Source of the DNA: Bacteroidales bacterium
GTDB taxonomy: Bacteria > Bacteroidota > Bacteroidia > Bacteroidales > VadinHA17
Direction of reading: 5' to 3'
DNA length: 22,721 bases
Assembly: GCA_015486475.1 (NCBI GenBank)
Contig: WFRO01000324.1
Coordinates: forward strand, 1-22,721
A program made the position numbers and the translations under genes. This document shows, piece after piece, positions 22,195 to 22,721 of the stretch. Below the pieces are notes generated by a model. The model was not told the DNA's origin and ran no database searches. It worked only from the letters and a program-made list of their open reading frames with translations. Position 1 is the first letter of the stretch. Each line of letters begins with the position of its first letter.

Positions 22195-22721
22195 TTATGG
22201 CAGGGTGGCTCTCAGCACCCCCCGCCGCAGATAGGGCGCCTGGATCCTTTTCCGGAAGATCATATATCCCGGGGAAAAAGCAATATCATACCCGTAGCCC
22301 CTTAACATCTGAGAAAAAAACTCTGCGTCCTTCTGCCGGTGATAAGTGCACAATGCGATCTTCCGGACCTTCTTCTCACGCAACAGCCTTTCCATGCCGC
22401 GGATCACTTGCAGCTCGGCACCGTCCACATCGATCTTGATAAAGTCGAAAGGCTCGTGATCCCTGAAAAAGTCATCGAGGGCCACGGTGGCACCAGAGGT
22501 ATGATCCGAAACCATTTTAGGGATGATCTCAACCTTCTCCCCCCAGGGAGCAAAAGTGGCCTGCAGCGCATGCTGCCACGCAGGATCCGCCTCAAAAAGC
22601 CAGATCTTTTGAGCCCGCTCCACAACATCCAGGGCAAAGTTGCCTTCGGCAGCCCCAATGTCCACCACCACCTCCCCCTCTTCCACATCAAAATCAGGCG
22701 TCAGATAACGGTGGGGAGAAG
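22195..22721 (-). CDS. FkbM family methyltransferase, 5' part cut by the window edge
   Basis: About 175 residues are visible. VVVDIGAAEGNFAL is the SAM-binding motif I, IWLFEADPAW is motif II with the acidic ribose-binding residue, and DFIKIDVDGAELQVIRGM is the characteristic FkbM signature. A GTG at 22686 could be read as a start. However, the frame continues open to the right edge, with SPHRYLTPDFDVEEGEV-like sequence that fits this family's lead-in, so the true start lies beyond 22721. FkbM enzymes often O-methylate sugars or polyketides. Beside glycosyltransferases, a sugar of a surface polysaccharide is the likely target. Confidence 0.88.
   Translation of the reverse strand, partial: SPHRYLTPDFDVEEGEVVVDIGAAEGNFALDVVERAQKIWLFEADPAWQHALQATFAPWGEKVEIIPKMVSDHTSGATVALDDFFRDHEPFDFIKIDVDGAELQVIRGMERLLREKKVRKIALCTYHRQKDAEFFSQMLRGYGYDIAFSPGYMIFRKRIQAPYLRRGVLRATLP

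Overview
The window looks like chromosomal DNA from a member of the Bacteroidota, most likely order Bacteroidales, and G+C-rich for that group. Four things point there: the gene families and their order (mreB-mreC-mreD-mrdA-rodA; a small membrane protein, mutL and two rhomboids); a secreted protein with a carboxypeptidase-regulatory-like domain; several TAnnTTTG-type -7 promoter boxes; and intergenic heptamer tracts of the NTTCATC type. There is no rRNA, tRNA, CRISPR array, insertion sequence or phage gene that I can recognise. Most of the window is ordinary core genome.

Layout. Positions 1-785 hold mreB, but the left edge folds back on itself. Positions 1-223 carry a piece of mreB on the minus strand, and from 215 the gene runs forward on the plus strand, with the first 95 bases repeated as an inverted copy. 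The elongasome operon follows (mreC, mreD, mrdA/PBP2, rodA; 808-5386) with overlapping genes. A DUF479/AcpH-type gene faces it (5398-6039). A cyclic-2,3-diphosphoglycerate-synthetase-like P-loop protein (6268-7605) and a DMT/EamA permease (7640-8533) come next. The permease is bracketed by degenerate heptamer repeats, and the 305 bases upstream of it also hold a 73-base hairpin element. Next is an electron-transfer operon, etfB-etfA-acyl-CoA dehydrogenase (8839-12542), with a good promoter in front and a terminator behind.

That terminator runs directly into a promoter box for a 95-residue tail-anchored protein and mutL (12606-14748). Two adjacent rhomboid proteases and a membrane-anchored endonuclease/exonuclease/phosphatase-fold protein form the next operon (14874-17616). 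Its last gene overlaps tail-to-tail by 47 bases with a PLP Ser/Thr dehydratase, which is translationally coupled to a secreted protein on the minus strand (17570-19302). dapD and a WaaE-like glycosyltransferase (19453-21093) are on the plus strand. They converge on a second glycosyltransferase and an FkbM methyltransferase, which runs off the right edge (21146-22721).

How the genes work together. The rod operon plus dapD cover lateral peptidoglycan synthesis and the diaminopimelate precursor. The ETF/ACAD block is a self-contained electron-transfer unit for acyl-CoA oxidation or reduction. The right end belongs to surface glycan assembly. I found no obviously new multi-gene defence or mobile system. 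The most unusual items are non-coding (the left-edge fold-back, the heptamer arrays and the 73-base hairpin), together with some uncharacterised but conserved-looking proteins.
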